From assembly GCA_022410635.1 (NCBI GenBank), contig JAJVDF010000261.1, positions 1,254,431 to 1,318,430 of the forward strand: a DNA stretch of 64,000 bases, written 5' to 3'. The notes beneath the pieces are model-generated. The model was not told the DNA's origin and made no database searches. It saw nothing but the letters and a program-made list of their open reading frames with translations. The stretch is from Tretioscincus oriximinensis. Its lineage: Eukaryota; Chordata; Lepidosauria; Squamata; Gymnophthalmidae. Positions 1 through 10,956 of this stretch are shown piece by piece. Positions within the stretch are counted from its first letter, which is position 1, and the number at the start of each line of letters is the position of its first letter. The position numbers and the translations under genes were made by a program.

Positions 1-1389
1 CCTTAAAAAAACTTGCTGAGGTCATTGTTTGTTGCTTTTATTCATTTCATTTTTAGGATGCCTCTAGTTGAAATGGTAATAATGAACATCAATTAGCAAA
101 ATTCAAGTCACATATGTGGTATCTGGCCTCCTCCAGGCAAGCTGCTTAAATCCAGAATTTACTTTAAATCTGGAATCACCCAATTGCTCGTCTGTCCTTA
201 CTTTTCTGCATTACCATAGCGAGGAGCTGCCCAAGAACAATTTCCCTTCCCCTCATATATCTAAGCTCCAGTATGCATGCCTTGCTTCAAATCTTAGCTG
301 AATTCTTGCCCTTCCCTGTCTGTTCACACGCACACACACTATAGAATAACTACTATTGGGAAAACCTGGAGCAATGGGGCTTTTTATTGAATGGATTGCT
401 GGAATGCTGTGAGCATGTGAGGCAGATTCTTCATGATATAACTACCATCGCTGTTTAAAAACCTTATCTGGAGGGGGCCTCTGTGGCATACAGACTGAAA
501 GAAATACTTCATAAAACTCAATATATTGAGTAAGGAATTTTAATAACTATTGAGAAACTCCCTTCCTCTCCTCCTCTTCTAATGGATAGTTAGTGGGAGT
601 ACGTTAGTACACTGCAATTTCTCCCAAGCCTTTGTAGTGAAGAGAATGACTTTTCCAACAGATTTGAGCTAAAACAAACAGGCTTCTGTTCCTAAACATT
701 TATCCTGCATATAAGTCGAAATGTTTGTCTTCAGGGATTTGCTTTATATTTGAATATCTGGCAATGCCAAACAGATGTAGGTTTGTTCCTAGGGAAAAAA
801 TAAAAGGAACTGTAATTGCAATTCCCTGAGGCATTAAAGGCCTTGCAATAGTCTGCAGAAGTATCCCTTTCAAACCAGCACTTTCCCACAGGCATTTACT
901 GTTGATTATTTTATGGCTCTGCTTTGTTAATGAAGAATTAAACAAATTGGCATACCAAAGAGTCACTTTAGCACAGAGGTGTTTCTTATCTTTCCTTTTA
1001 GAAAGAAGCAAGAAAAACTTGACAAAATGGATTATTATTGCAAACATATATTCAATTTCCCTACTTCATTTTTCTTTGCGCAAAGCTAAGTATTATTTTC
1101 TTCTTCATAGATTCTGCTGCTCTTGTAACATTTTGTCATAGTTATCCACACTGATGCATCATTATGTTTGGTTACTATGATTACTATATATCCCGATTCA
1201 ATTCATGTTACCAGCCTTGAATTTTCAAGTACCAAAGAAGCCTGTGACAGCGTGTAAGTCAGTAATATCTTAATTTTCATAAATATATAACTTTGGAGAG
1301 TTTAAAGATACAAGTGTATCCTGAAAGAGGCACTCTAAGACACTTTGCCAGGAAGCCATTTTTAAGGCACAGAAATAACACTCAGATGT
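1..1389. other. Intergenic sequence, nothing recognised
   Basis: AT-rich, apparently single-copy sequence upstream of IGFBP2. The short open frames here have no recognisable domain, no coherent codon bias and no flanking splice signals, so none is called. A very short CA run near 330 is the only simple repeat seen. Confidence 0.6.
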
Positions 1390-1510
1390 AATTTATTCCC
1401 TATAGTTGGATAATATTTTGGAATGAAGCGTGGATATTCTGGAATAAAGCAGTTGAGGCGATGCTTTATTATGAAATATCCAAGTATGGTGGAATAAATG
1501 AGGTCATGTT
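1390..1510. repeat. Fold-back MITE fragment (GGAATAAAGC family)
   Basis: This stretch carries the words TTATTCC, TCTGGAATAAAGC and GGAATAAATG in opposing orientation. The same arrangement recurs at 2575-3508, 4510-4960 and 13820-13955. The recurring inverted arms suggest a short non-autonomous DNA transposon. No target-site duplication was found, and the superfamily cannot be named from sequence alone. Confidence 0.45.
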
Positions 1511-1819
1511 TCGATGTAGCTAGAGACAAGTAAAAAGAGCATTCCTAAACAGTCTTCATATTCAATGAATTCACACTACTGAAACTTCAGAATTCATGTG
1601 ATGCTTTGTAAATCCATGAATTGCTTGTAAAATCTGTGAGGTATGACAACCGTACAAGTTAGTTTGGATCAAAATTTCTGGCATGCACTTCTCATATCTT
1701 AGAGAATAACAAGGGGGAGAGGGAACGGAAGAAAGCGCTTCCAAGTCAACTTCTTTTAAATGCAATGGAATATATCTGATGTAGACTTAAAACCTTAAGA
1801 AAATTAGAAGAGTCTGTTA

Positions 1820-2128
1820 ATTAAGTCCACATCCCATCTAGTTCAGTATTCTGCCTCTCAAGGAGGCCCATCAATTGCACCTGGACATTCTCAAGGAGCA
1901 GAAGAGCTTAACTTGCACTCAGTACCATGTAAATGGCATTCAGAGGAACCCTGCCTGTTTGTTTAACTTGAACAGTATCTAGGCATTCATTCTGGTAGCC
2001 ACTTGATCTCCATGAATTTGTCTCCTCCTTTCTTAAAGGATGGTTGCTGCCACCAGCTCTTTTGACAGTAAATTTGTTAGTCTGATGACTTTCTGGGTGA
2101 AAAGGAAATAATTCCCTTTACCTGTGCT
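1820..2128 (-). repeat. CR1-like LINE 3' end, old copy
   Basis: The minus strand matches the 3' end of the CR1-type LINE seen many times in this window. The shared words on the + strand are CCCATCTAGTTCAG, GGCCCATCAATTGCACCTGG and GTAGCCACTTGATCTCC, in the same order as the younger copies at 10957 and 59062. The 3' portion of the copy lies at the left. It is divergent and non-coding. Confidence 0.6.
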
Positions 2129-2574
2129 AACTGTATATTCTGCTTTATATTTGGTCTGTATTTTCTTATCTGCTTATAAACTGCCTTGGGCAAGTTGTGG
2201 AAAGGCACTGTATAAATATAGCAAAGGATGGTGAAAGAGGCTAAGGAGATTTTAATTTAATCTTGAGTGAATCCAAACCTTTTCGTCTTGACAAATCTTT
2301 AAAATCACAAGTAAAAGCTCCCCAGTATGACATGGCAAAATAAATTATTTCAATGATTATGGTAACTGATTATCTTAAAATATGAAACTTAGGTGTTGTA
2401 TTGAGGTCGCCATAGGAATAACATAAATGCAGGTAAAGGTTATTTGTCATGCTTCAAATTCTGAAATGCTTTAGCCTTTTTCTGTTCTCCATAAGAAGAT
2501 TCTGGAGTCTAAGCAGGATTTTGCTTTATGGTGCATCTATAAACAAAAGAAGTTCCCCTGCACACACACTCCAA
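2129..2574. other. Intergenic sequence, possible old SINE/LINE tail
   Basis: 2160-2220 resembles the tail of a retroposon (TATAAACTGCCTTGGGCAAG then GTATAAATA), a common SINE/LINE terminus, but too little remains to assign it. Nothing else is recognised. Confidence 0.35.
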
Positions 2575-3508
2575 GGCTGCGTGCACACAGCTATTTTATT
2601 CCTCAATCGGCACGAGATGAGGGAGGTTCTGGCACACGTGTTAAGCGTGTTCCAGCAGGCGTCCCACAATAAATGCCATTTATCCCGGAATAAAATATTG
2701 CTGGGATAATCAGGCACCATTGCGGAGAACCTCCAAAATCTCGCAGCCAACCTCCATCATCTCAAAACCAACCCCCTTCCTCTCCCGTGTGCACATTATT
2801 AGTGCAAGAGGCAGGAGGGGAGAGATGTCAGGAGAAAGCACTGCTTCCTTTCTTCAGCGAGGAAATCTGCTCACCTTTTCCTAAGGCCAGGCTGCCCTCC
2901 ACCTGCTTTGGAGATCGGCTCTGCAACCAGGACATCGTCGTTGTCAAATAGTTTGGCTGAGGTGAGGAAGAGGGGGAGGTTGACAGGACATCTGTCAATG
3001 TTCCCCTTCGTTTCGCCGAGCTGATCTCCAGGCAGTAGCCCCTGAAAGCAGTCGGAGGGCAATCTGGGCTTAGGAAAAGGCTTCTCGTGACACGCAGCCG
3101 GCTCTGCCAAGTTGCTTTGGCTGTGCCCTCCTTCCANCCAGCCCTCCACCTGCTTTGGGGGGCTGCTGCCTGGAGACCAGCTCGGAGAAATGAAGGTGAA
3201 CGTTGACAGACATCCTGTCAACCTCCCCACCTCCTCTTCCTTGGCTCAGCCAAACCATTTGACAGCGACGACGTCCTGCTCATAGCTTTGCAGGGCCGAT
3301 CTCCAGGCAGCAGCCCCCGAAAGCAGGTGGAGGGCTGGCTGGAAGGAGGGCACAACCGGCTGCATATCTCAAGAATTAAAGTATACGTGTGCACAGACAT
3401 TCCATTGTATATTCTGGAATATAGCTTCGTGGTGTGAATGGACACGCCATTGCTATATTTTGGAATATAGCTTTATTCCGCTTTTTATCTCGTCGTGTGA
3501 ACGCAGCC
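2575..3508. mobile_element. Composite fold-back (MITE-like) element, about 0.93 kb
   Basis: The outer ends are inverted: GGCTGCGTGCACACAGC at the left and GTCGTGTGAACGCAGCC at the right. Inside is a long imperfect hairpin: 2951-3060 pairs with 3141-3255 (left arm opens GTTTGGCTGAGG; right arm closes CTCAGCCAAAC). A third copy of the arm tip (GATCTCCAGGCAGCAGCCCC) lies near 3299-3320. Smaller inverted GGAATAtAGC/TATTCC words sit near the right end. This looks like a non-autonomous DNA transposon with nested inverted repeats. No transposase frame is visible and no convincing target-site duplication was identified. Open frames through it are fortuitous. Confidence 0.6.
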
Positions 3509-3982
3509 CAAGAGTTATGGAACTAGTAGGAAATTTCCGATGGAGTTTGAGGTAGTTCAGGGCCAGAGAGGATGTTTTTGTATGCCCCAACTTTCCTCCG
3601 CTCTTGTGTTGATGCACAGTCTCATTTAACACACTCACTCACACTTCAAAAGGTATTTGATTTATAAACAAAGCGCCCATATCTATTTGTCCTTTTAATG
3701 GTTGGAATTATGTTTCTTATCTTTCACTGCAACAACAAGCTTAACCAATGGTGCTGGCTGCTGAAAAAAGTAATCTAAGTTCTACATTCCTGAACTGTTT
3801 TTGTTTGGCATTTACTTCCTCTTTCAAAAAATGTATGTTAACTGTAGTGTTTTATACTCAAGGCAGAATGGTGTACTGCTAATGTCCTTTCAGGACATTA
3901 AACAAGTATGTTTAAAAATGAAACATTACTATTGGTTCCTCATTCAAAATAAAATGAGATATTTCTCACAGGAATATCCATT
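3509..3982. other. Intergenic sequence, nothing recognised
   Basis: AT-rich sequence between two repeats. No gene, RNA or repeat signature seen. Confidence 0.55.
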
Positions 3983-4115
3983 TCATAGAAATAGCCATGT
4001 TAGCCCAGTAGAAAGTCCAGCAAAGGGGCTAGTATCACTTAGAGACTAACAGGAGAAAAGTGGGTGGCATAAGGTTTCATACACACATCTACTTCTTCAG
4101 ATGCTTGTTACTACT
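3983..4115 (-). mobile_element. Dispersed repeat with hammerhead-like core, copy A
   Basis: The minus strand reads GCAT-CTGAAGA, a partly paired stem, GAAA, CCTTATGCC, then ACCCACTTTTCTCC, GTTAGTCTCTAAGTG, CCTTTGCTGGACTTTCTAC and GGCTAACATGGCTATTTC. The same series occurs at 18370, 32764, 39320, 43862 and 44549. The core (4067-4104) keeps CTGAAGA and GAAA, but stem II is mispaired. A further fragment of the family (GCACCTTAGAGGCTAAC) lies at 4420-4465. Assignment to a Penelope-like element is inference. Confidence 0.55.
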
Positions 4116-4509
4116 ACATCATTCCTTGTTAATGGTTATAAAAGAAAAAAAAATCTTCTTGCTGCTACAAGATTCCGTTACCCATAACAGGAACATCATG
4201 GAACCAGAAAACAACATTGTTAATCTCTCAAGCCACACTCTGACTCAGGCTGAAGAGTTGGTCTTATCACGGGGACTATCCTTCTGCCCATCCAAACGCA
4301 CACAAATGATACGTTTTTGTGGTGACCTAGTGATATTCTTCCGTCGCCTAGGAATATCCATGTACTACAAGTACATGCTTTTTCTGTCAACCTATATTAT
4401 CTAGGAGGGTTTCTCATAGCACCTTAGAGGCTAACAAGAAAAAGATAGACAGCATGAACCTAATTTTTTGTTGTTGCTAGGGCAGGTGCACCTCTTGACT
4501 TAAAAACCA

Positions 4510-4960
4510 CTACAATGCTATGATACGGAATAAAGCAGTCGCGTGTCCTTGCACACCAAACACATTGAGAATTTTTTTTTACTCAGCAGTCAATAGAAAC
4601 AAATGCTGTGTTCTCTATTGTTTTATCATATCATGTCTAATTTGTGCACATGCATACAGTTGTGAGAATACCAGGGTTCACACCAAACAATGAGAATTTA
4701 TTTTTACTCAGCAGTCAATAGAAACAAATGCTGTGTTCTCTATTGTTTTATCATATCATGTCTAATTTGTGCACATGCATACAGTTGTGAGAATACAGGG
4801 GTTCTCTGGAACGAAGCCTGAATATCTGGGTAATAGTTTATTCCAGGCAAAAAGGCATTTGTTTCAGGTTGACTAATGAAAAACACTTAGCACTTGTGCC
4901 TGAGACATTTTGATTGCGCTACGAATGAGGTAGAAAAACATCGTGTGCACATAGCCTTTG
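4510..4960. repeat. MITE debris interrupted by a 127-bp tandem duplication
   Basis: 4552-4678 is followed directly by a nearly identical copy at 4679-about 4800 (CACACCAAAC... to GTTGTGAGAATAC). The copies differ mainly in the length of a T run and a few bases. Flanking words (CGGAATAAAGCAG at 4527; GGTAATAGTTTATTCCAGG at 4830; TCGTGTGCACATAGCC at 4940) resemble the ends of the fold-back family at 2575-3508, so the duplication probably lies inside an older MITE. Confidence 0.6.
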
Positions 4961-6010
4961 TCTCCAAGGTACTACAGGACCTCAGTATTTCAGTATTTAA
5001 ATGGGATGTCAGTATTTAAACTCCCTTTGGTAACAAAATAGGTTTAAAATAATGTCACCCATCTTTTCTGAAAAAAAAATGATTACATGCTTTGATCAAT
5101 AATTGTTGTAATGAATAATATGCAATTTCTTTCAAAACTTCAGTGCAGGTAATACAAAATTGGATATGAATTAGGATACAAAATTAGGATGGGATTTCTA
5201 CACTATGTTAATGAACCAAGGAAGGAAGGCTAAAGAAGTGCGTCTGAATTGTGAACTTATATTTTATGCTGAAATTCTGGGCAGTCCTAAAATTTATTTT
5301 GACTTATTTTGGATTATATTAGGGGAGTGTCTTGCCCAAGCTTTTTCCTGGTTCCTCTCCATCCACTTTCATCACCATGGACACAAAGTCCAATCAGAAT
5401 GCCAGAAGGCTGGCAGAATTTATTTTATTTTATTAGGTTTTCTGTGAACCCCTAAATAAATCAAAACTGGGAGGGAATCAGCTGAACAGGTTATTTTGGA
5501 AACCCTAGCTTACTAAGCAGATCAGTTCCAGCCCCAGAGCTGAGGGTTTCTATGAGCAATTTAAAAGTGATATACAATATAATAATATGGGCAGACTTAG
5601 CTCAGGAGTTGGCTGGAGATGTCCTTGATCTCTGCCTGTCTGGAATGCTGCTGTCCTGTCTGCAAGATACATCCCATACTTTTCTATGTCTCTTTGGCCC
5701 CAACAATAGTGTTAAGTAAAGGCATAGCCAGCCCTCCCATTGTGAAATGTGAGTGGTTTGCCTCATATGGCAGATTGAAGCCAGCCTGAGAGTATTTATT
5801 TACACACATTTCTCCTTTCATTCATCCAAAGGCCCTAGGGTAGGTCACATAAAACATAAACACAAAAGTGTAAACATCATTAAAAACAACTTCTCCCTTC
5901 GACCTCTTTATTGAATGAGCATGCAACTTAACCCAGAAACTCCTCAGTTTTTTAAAAGTGTATTTAAAACATACTGAGTGGGGGACCTTGATCAAATCGG
6001 AATCTCCATG
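4961..6010. other. Intergenic sequence, nothing recognised
   Basis: AT-rich non-coding sequence. Short frames here lack recognisable domains or splice context. Confidence 0.55.
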
Positions 6011-6415
6011 GTCCTGTCCCCCTGAGCCTTATTCTACATGGATCCTGCAATCTACATGCTACATTCCGAAATGCAGCCTGCCATAGTGTACATTGGCATG
6101 TGGATGGCCAAGCTCTNNNNNNNNNNNNNNNNNNNNNNNNNNNNNNNNNNNNNNNNNNNNNNNNNNNNNNNNNNNNNNNNNNNNNNNNNNNNNNNNNNNN
6201 NNNNNNNNNNNNNNNNNNNNNNNNNNNNNNNNNNNNNNNNNNNNNNNNNNNNNNNNNNNNNNNNNNNNNNNNNNNNCTGAGCCTTATTCTACATGGATCC
6301 TGCAATCTACATGCTACATTCCGAAATGCAGCCTGCCATAGTGTACATTGGCATGTGGATGGCCAAGCTCTGTCCCAAGGTATAACCCAGAATAAGGCAC
6401 AGTGGAGAAGGACCC
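6011..6415. mobile_element. Palindromic MITE (GAGCCTTATTCTGG family) split by an assembly gap
   Basis: The left part reads CCTGTCCCCCTGAGCCTTATTC and the right end reads TATAACCCAGAATAAGGC..AGTGG, the inverted terminal pair of a family found also at 11390, 11935, 13960, 20423 and 20661. The middle words (CATGTGGATGGCCAAGCTC; TGCCATAGTGTACATTGGC) are also family-typical. A 95-base stretch is present identically on both sides of the N run (6022-6116 and 6277-6371). Confidence 0.65.
6117..6276. other. Assembly gap (160 N)
   Basis: A run of 160 N. Both flanks end in the same 95-base sequence, so the true gap may be zero or negative. Protein predictions crossing it are meaningless. Confidence 0.98.
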
Positions 6416-6919
6416 AAAAGCCTTTTCCTTCCAGGTGTTTCATATAATGCTTGCTCTGAGACTGGTGGTGAATGCATAGGACATTTTGCTGGTACTTTAT
6501 TATGGAAGTGTTTATTCTGTAGAAATCAAATCAGAGTGTCCAGGCTTCAGTGCATTATGAACAAAATGAGTTTCATGAGGACCTTGGAATGGACTACAGG
6601 GTTTCCCCCCCAAAAAAATAAACTCTGTGAGACGAAGATTGGTTGACACTCTGGGTAACATAGCTTTTCCTTTTTCTTAGAAGGCAAACATGAGTGACAA
6701 AGGGTCATCCAATCACAGGACAGCAGTAAAAAGAGGATGAGTGCAGGATGAAGAGGAAAAAGGTTATCAGTGTAAAACTGAGGATAGGGAGGCAGCCATA
6801 TGAACAAAATGTATATGAACTGAGTAAACTCTGTATGTTGTTGGTGTGTGATTATGCTAATAATGAACAGACTCCAAATCTAGTTCTAATAAATCTTTAC
6901 TCAGATTTCTGTGTAGAAA
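6416..6919. other. Intergenic sequence, nothing recognised
   Basis: AT-rich non-coding sequence between the gapped MITE and the mariner-type MITE. No recognisable gene. Confidence 0.5.
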
Positions 6920-6921
6920 TA

Positions 6922-7156
6922 CAGGGTGCTTCAAAAAAAATGTATACACACTTTGAACTTCCATAGAAAATTTATTTACTGTTCTACAAAGTTAAATTTC
7001 AGGAAATTAGAAAGCTTAAAGTCCAATGTAAATAAAACGTAAATAACAAATGTTAATACTGTTCAAATCGGGAAATCCTGAAATTTAACTTTGTAGAACA
7101 GTAAATAAATTTTCTATGGAAGTTCAAAGTGTGTATACATTTTTTGAAGCACCCTG
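6922..7156. mobile_element. Mariner-type MITE with about 81-bp near-perfect terminal inverted repeats
   Basis: The element opens CAGGGTGCTTCAAAAAAAAT and closes with the reverse complement ATTTTTTGAAGCACCCTG. The arms (6922-7004 and 7076-7156) are identical apart from two A residues in a homopolymer. TA flanks both ends (6920-6921 and 7157-7158), the target duplication expected of the Tc1/mariner superfamily. About 70 bp separate the arms and there is no transposase. The arm identity points to recent insertion compared with the other repeats here. Confidence 0.85.
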
Positions 7157-7158
7157 TA

Positions 7159-8199
7159 TATAGAATCATTTTTAAAAACAGAAGCTGCTACTTGGCAATT
7201 TATTTTAAAGTCTCTTGAGATGATGGAAGATAAAGAATATTGCTATGGGTTTTAGTTCCAGATTATGAAAAAGGAATACTAAAATGTCTTATCATCTCAT
7301 CTCATAGAGGCCTCTTTTACTGAACCTGTACAAGCTTGTTTTTTTGTCTCCTGTGATATATGAGGGCAAAGTAATAAGTCTTTCATAACTTATTCAAATT
7401 GTGCAGAAACACTGTGTTCAGCACACTTAATATGTTAACCTCCTGTCTCGTATTTGAGAAATAAACATAGACACAGAAGAACAAAAAACTCTGCTGTGCT
7501 TGGACTTGAAAATACAATAAAAGGAAAACTTAGGGAACAAGAAGAAGACCTGTCAATATGATAAAGTGTGCCCTCTGTGTTCTCTTTGTACTTATCTAGA
7601 CTTTCTAGCTAGAAGGACTCATAGACCAACAAGATAAAGGTAAGCAAGGTATGTCTGGAACACCATTTCTTCAGATTCTATGCAGTGCTTGCCCAGGTTA
7701 GGCAGGTGTCTAAGGGACTGTCTAAGAAGGATAACAATATTTGAAGGAAAGAATTAAAGCCACTAGTGAAAACAGGAAATCTCCTCATAATGGTGTGTAT
7801 TGTTCACTTACGGTAACTTGCAAAGGTAAACGTATTTATTATCTATTTGTTAATGTGCATATGTACCAGAACAGGTGAGGCAGAAGTTAGATGGTTTTTT
7901 ACACATTAATCTTAGATCCCAAGAACAAGAGTGAAAATTGTCCTTAAACTAAAAAATGAAGGAGCAGCCACTTTGCTTGTGGAATCATAAACAAAAACCT
8001 GAAATTATAGGATGTGTAAAATGAGATGAGTCACTATTTGTCAAGTACATAATTACAAAAAGAAACTGATAGAGACCATAAGTTATGAAACTTCAGTAGT
8101 GTTAAATATGCATGGTGAAAATATTTATTGATTTAGTGACCACAACAACAATACAATTAAAAAACCATGCATTAAAAACCTTACAAAAACTGTAAGATT
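7159..8199. other. Intergenic sequence, nothing recognised
   Basis: AT-rich non-coding sequence without a recognisable gene or repeat. Confidence 0.5.
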
Positions 8200-8712
8200 G
8201 ATGACAAGCTAATAAAGGTTATTGTGGAACTGGAAAAAAGTGCAGAAATGGCAACTGGAATGATTAACTGATTGAGATATCCCCATTGTGAAATTAGGTT
8301 GCAACATCTAGACCTTGAAAAACAGCATTTGAGAGGGAACTTGATTGAAACATATAAAATCATGCATGGTATAGAATAAATACATAGAGAAATTATCACA
8401 CAACACTAGAATCGTGGGTCGTTCTCTGTAACTGATGTGGACAGAAAGGTTAGACCAACAAGAGTAAGTATTTCAAACCAAGTTCAATGGAATTTACTAG
8501 CAAAAGAAATCGTGGGAGTAATAATTCTGAATAACAGATATATCAGTAGTTTACTAGAATTGATGCACAGATGCTGCCTCCAGGATGATGTCTAATTGAA
8601 AGGAGTCAAGAACAAATGAAGGTTGTCTTTGTTTTGTGCTTGATAATCCCCCCCAAACAATTGTTGGGTCACTGTGTAAGACAGGATGCTGCACTGGATG
8701 GGTTCTAGTCCA
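8200..8712 (+). pseudogene. CR1-like LINE relic, reverse-transcriptase C-terminus and 3' end
   Basis: The + strand parallels the better-preserved copy at 17843: AGGTTGCAACATCTAGACC, GAGAGGGAACTTGATTGAAAC, ATCATGCATGG and CACAACACTAGAATC, in that order, ending with the CR1-typical GACAGGATGCTGCACTGGAT. The frame is broken many times. This is an old insertion with no coding capacity. Confidence 0.65.
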
Positions 8713-8724
8713 GGAAGGGTCAAT

Positions 8725-8900
8725 CTCTTCTAAAAGTAAACTCCATAAATCAATGATCCTCTGAGTAAAAAAATACTACCATTGACTGTCCAGTCTCTTA
8801 ATCATTCCTGTTGCTTCTTTTCAGCCCTTCTCCAGTTCCACAATCTTTTCCAAGATGTATTGACCAGAATTGCAAATGTGGTCTCACCATTTTGTTGTTT
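8725..8900 (-). repeat. CR1-like LINE fragment, antisense
   Basis: The words TCTTAATCATTCCTGTTGCT, CCAGTTCCACAATCTTTTCC and GACCAGAATTGCAAATGTGG follow the same order as in the longer minus-strand CR1 copy at 59560-59650. It lies end to end with an opposed CR1 relic at 8200-8712. Confidence 0.6.
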
Positions 8901-9129
8901 ATTGAAAACATATTTGTATTCTGCTTCTCACTGAAAATAAAAAATGTATGAAACAAAAGTGTATGAAATTATTCCTTAAATAGGTTACCAAATGACAATC
9001 TCTCTTAACCTTAACCAATATAAAACCTTTGAACCTAAGGTATCAAATTGACTGTAGTCGTTTGCAAACACGGTGTCATGTTAGTTCTATATTTTAATTG
9101 CATAACAGAAATAGTATATCACAAATTAT
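8901..9129. other. Intergenic sequence, nothing recognised
   Basis: Short AT-rich interval between repeats. Confidence 0.4.
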
Positions 9130-9850
9130 GCATAAATATAAACATATATATAAAAATTATGCATATATATAAATATATACAGTGCCAGTTTTAGAGAAGC
9201 CCTGCTTATTCTTTTTTGGAGCAAATCCAGCTTGGCTCTTACCATGTTTAACAAAAATCAACAGGTGGAAACATAGGATAAAATATACAATATACACACC
9301 ATATACAATAACTGTATCTCCTACGTCGGATAACACCAAAATCATGATATATATATTGACCAAGTACGGTTCCTAGTATAAAACAAGTATACTCTTTATT
9401 CCATCAAAGTTAATATTCATAATACTAGTACTCAATCGCTTATCATATTCAAAGATATTTGAATATTTATATGTATATGAATATTTATAACATCGTAAAC
9501 ATGATAAAGAAGTCTCTATTGTCCCAATAGATAGATGTACAACCGGTCTTAAAAAACTTGCATATTATAGATGAATGCCCACATTCTTCATGTGTTTAGA
9601 TATATTTTCAGTCTTAATCCAAACATGTAGGTATCTGTGTGGTGGTAACCCATTAGGGTTCAACATATTCTAAGCCGAATAAGAAAATACAAACTCCGAG
9701 CTGTAACACCCTTAATACGTCATATAATCGGACGTTTTCAAAATCTTCCTCAGCAGTTGCTATGTAGATACATATGCTCAATGGATACAACATCTTAATT
9801 CCTTATATTGGGGGTCAACCAATTCAGTTTGAACCACACCTTATGTTCCC
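9130..9850 (-). repeat. Possible Penelope-like element 3' relic
   Basis: On the minus strand the segment opens near 9760 with GCTGAGGAAGATTTTGAAAA and CGTCCG, resembling the CTGANGA...GAAACG core at the ends of Penelope-like elements. It is followed by AT-rich sequence containing GGAATAAAGAGTATACTTG and an AT-rich simple repeat (9127-9180). The open frame at 9157-9363 (minus) has no recognised domain. Assignment is tentative. Confidence 0.3.
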
Positions 9851-9935
9851 ACATTTAACCAGAAATACACGATTCTTATTTATTTTATATAATTTGCTTC
9901 CAAGTAAATATACCAGTTAAAAATATGCTTTTAAT

Positions 9936-9992
9936 ATTTATTTATTTATTTATTTATACTTATACCCCACCCTATACCCGAATGTCTAATAG
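9936..9992 (-). repeat. Sauria-type SINE 3' tail
   Basis: TTTATTTATTTATACTTATACCCCACCCTATACCC is the reverse complement of the 3' terminus of the full-length SINE at 26921-27182. Only the tail is present. Confidence 0.6.
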
Positions 9993-10120
9993 ACATTGAA
10001 TGAAACAAAGAAACAGTGTACTTGCTTCCCTCATATTAATGAACTTTAAGGGACAACCGCCCCTTCTAAAGCATAACCTGGCCATGACATTCAAAATGAC
10101 AGCTGAGATGTCCTAGCAAC

Positions 10121-10297
10121 TAGGCTGACCAGATGACCCCTTTGGGGGGTTGAAAACTCCTTTTTGGGGTGCCTCCCAGTTTTTTCAGATTTTTTTTCCA
10201 GAAAATTTTAATTTTTTTTCCTCAGAAAAAAACAGGAGGCACCCCAAAAACGGGTTTTCAACACACACACCCCAAAAGGGGTCATCTGGTCACCCTA
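10121..10297. mobile_element. hAT-like MITE, 177 bp, with target-site duplication
   Basis: The left end TAGGCTGACCAGATGACCCC is mirrored at the right by GGGGTCATCTGGTCACCCTA. The inner arms also pair (GGGGTGCCTCC with GGAGGCACCCC). CCTAGCAAC occurs immediately on both sides (10112-10120 and 10298-10306). A TAGGG-type end plus an 8-9 bp duplication fits the hAT superfamily. There is no transposase. Confidence 0.75.
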
Positions 10298-10306
10298 CCT
10301 AGCAAC

Positions 10307-10956
10307 AGACTTTTTTTTAAAAAAAAACCAAAACCCTCTACTATGCACCAGAAGGTGGTGTATTGATGGCGAGCAGACGGTACATTTTTGTGTTTTGGAA
10401 TATCATTTGGGCAGCACAGGAAAGCATGCCAATAAGAGCTTTGGAGATCACCTGCACTAGTTTTGAAACTGGCATAGAATCAGGCAAAAGTGTCCAGCTC
10501 TTAATCTACCATAGATTAACGTGGAAATGGGCCTTGTTTTGATATTATTCAGCTGTAGTATTAAAGATTAAAATATAATGCAAACAATAACATTATATAT
10601 AATAATAACGCTAGCGATACAAACTTTGACATAGAACAAATGGGATGTCAGTAGGATGTTTGAAAAAAGTTTGATATTTAATGATAAAAATGAGATGACT
10701 GTTTCTTAATATTGAAGTATTTTTACGAGTTACAAGAGAAGAACCTCACCTAATGTAGTCGATCCTCATCAACTCCCTGAATAAACTCAACAAATATATA
10801 CAAACACCTTGGCCATTAAAGTACAAAGTACTGCCGTCCATATTTCATTATGGCAATTTTGTTAAATCTCATTGCTGAATATTCAGTTATCATTATTGTT
10901 GTCTGTTGTCAGCTGTACATAAAAATAAATACAATTTTTCCAAAAAAGAAGTATAA
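10307..10956. other. Intergenic sequence, nothing recognised
   Basis: AT-rich sequence with no recognisable gene. An A-rich run at 10310-10330 interrupts otherwise ordinary sequence. Confidence 0.5.

Noticed and set aside
5964..6447. Frames on both strands spanning the N run
   Set aside because: They exist only because N is read as an unknown residue; flanks are MITE sequence.
6748..6966. 72-codon frame entering the mariner-type MITE
   Set aside because: Ends inside the MITE arm and has no recognisable domain.
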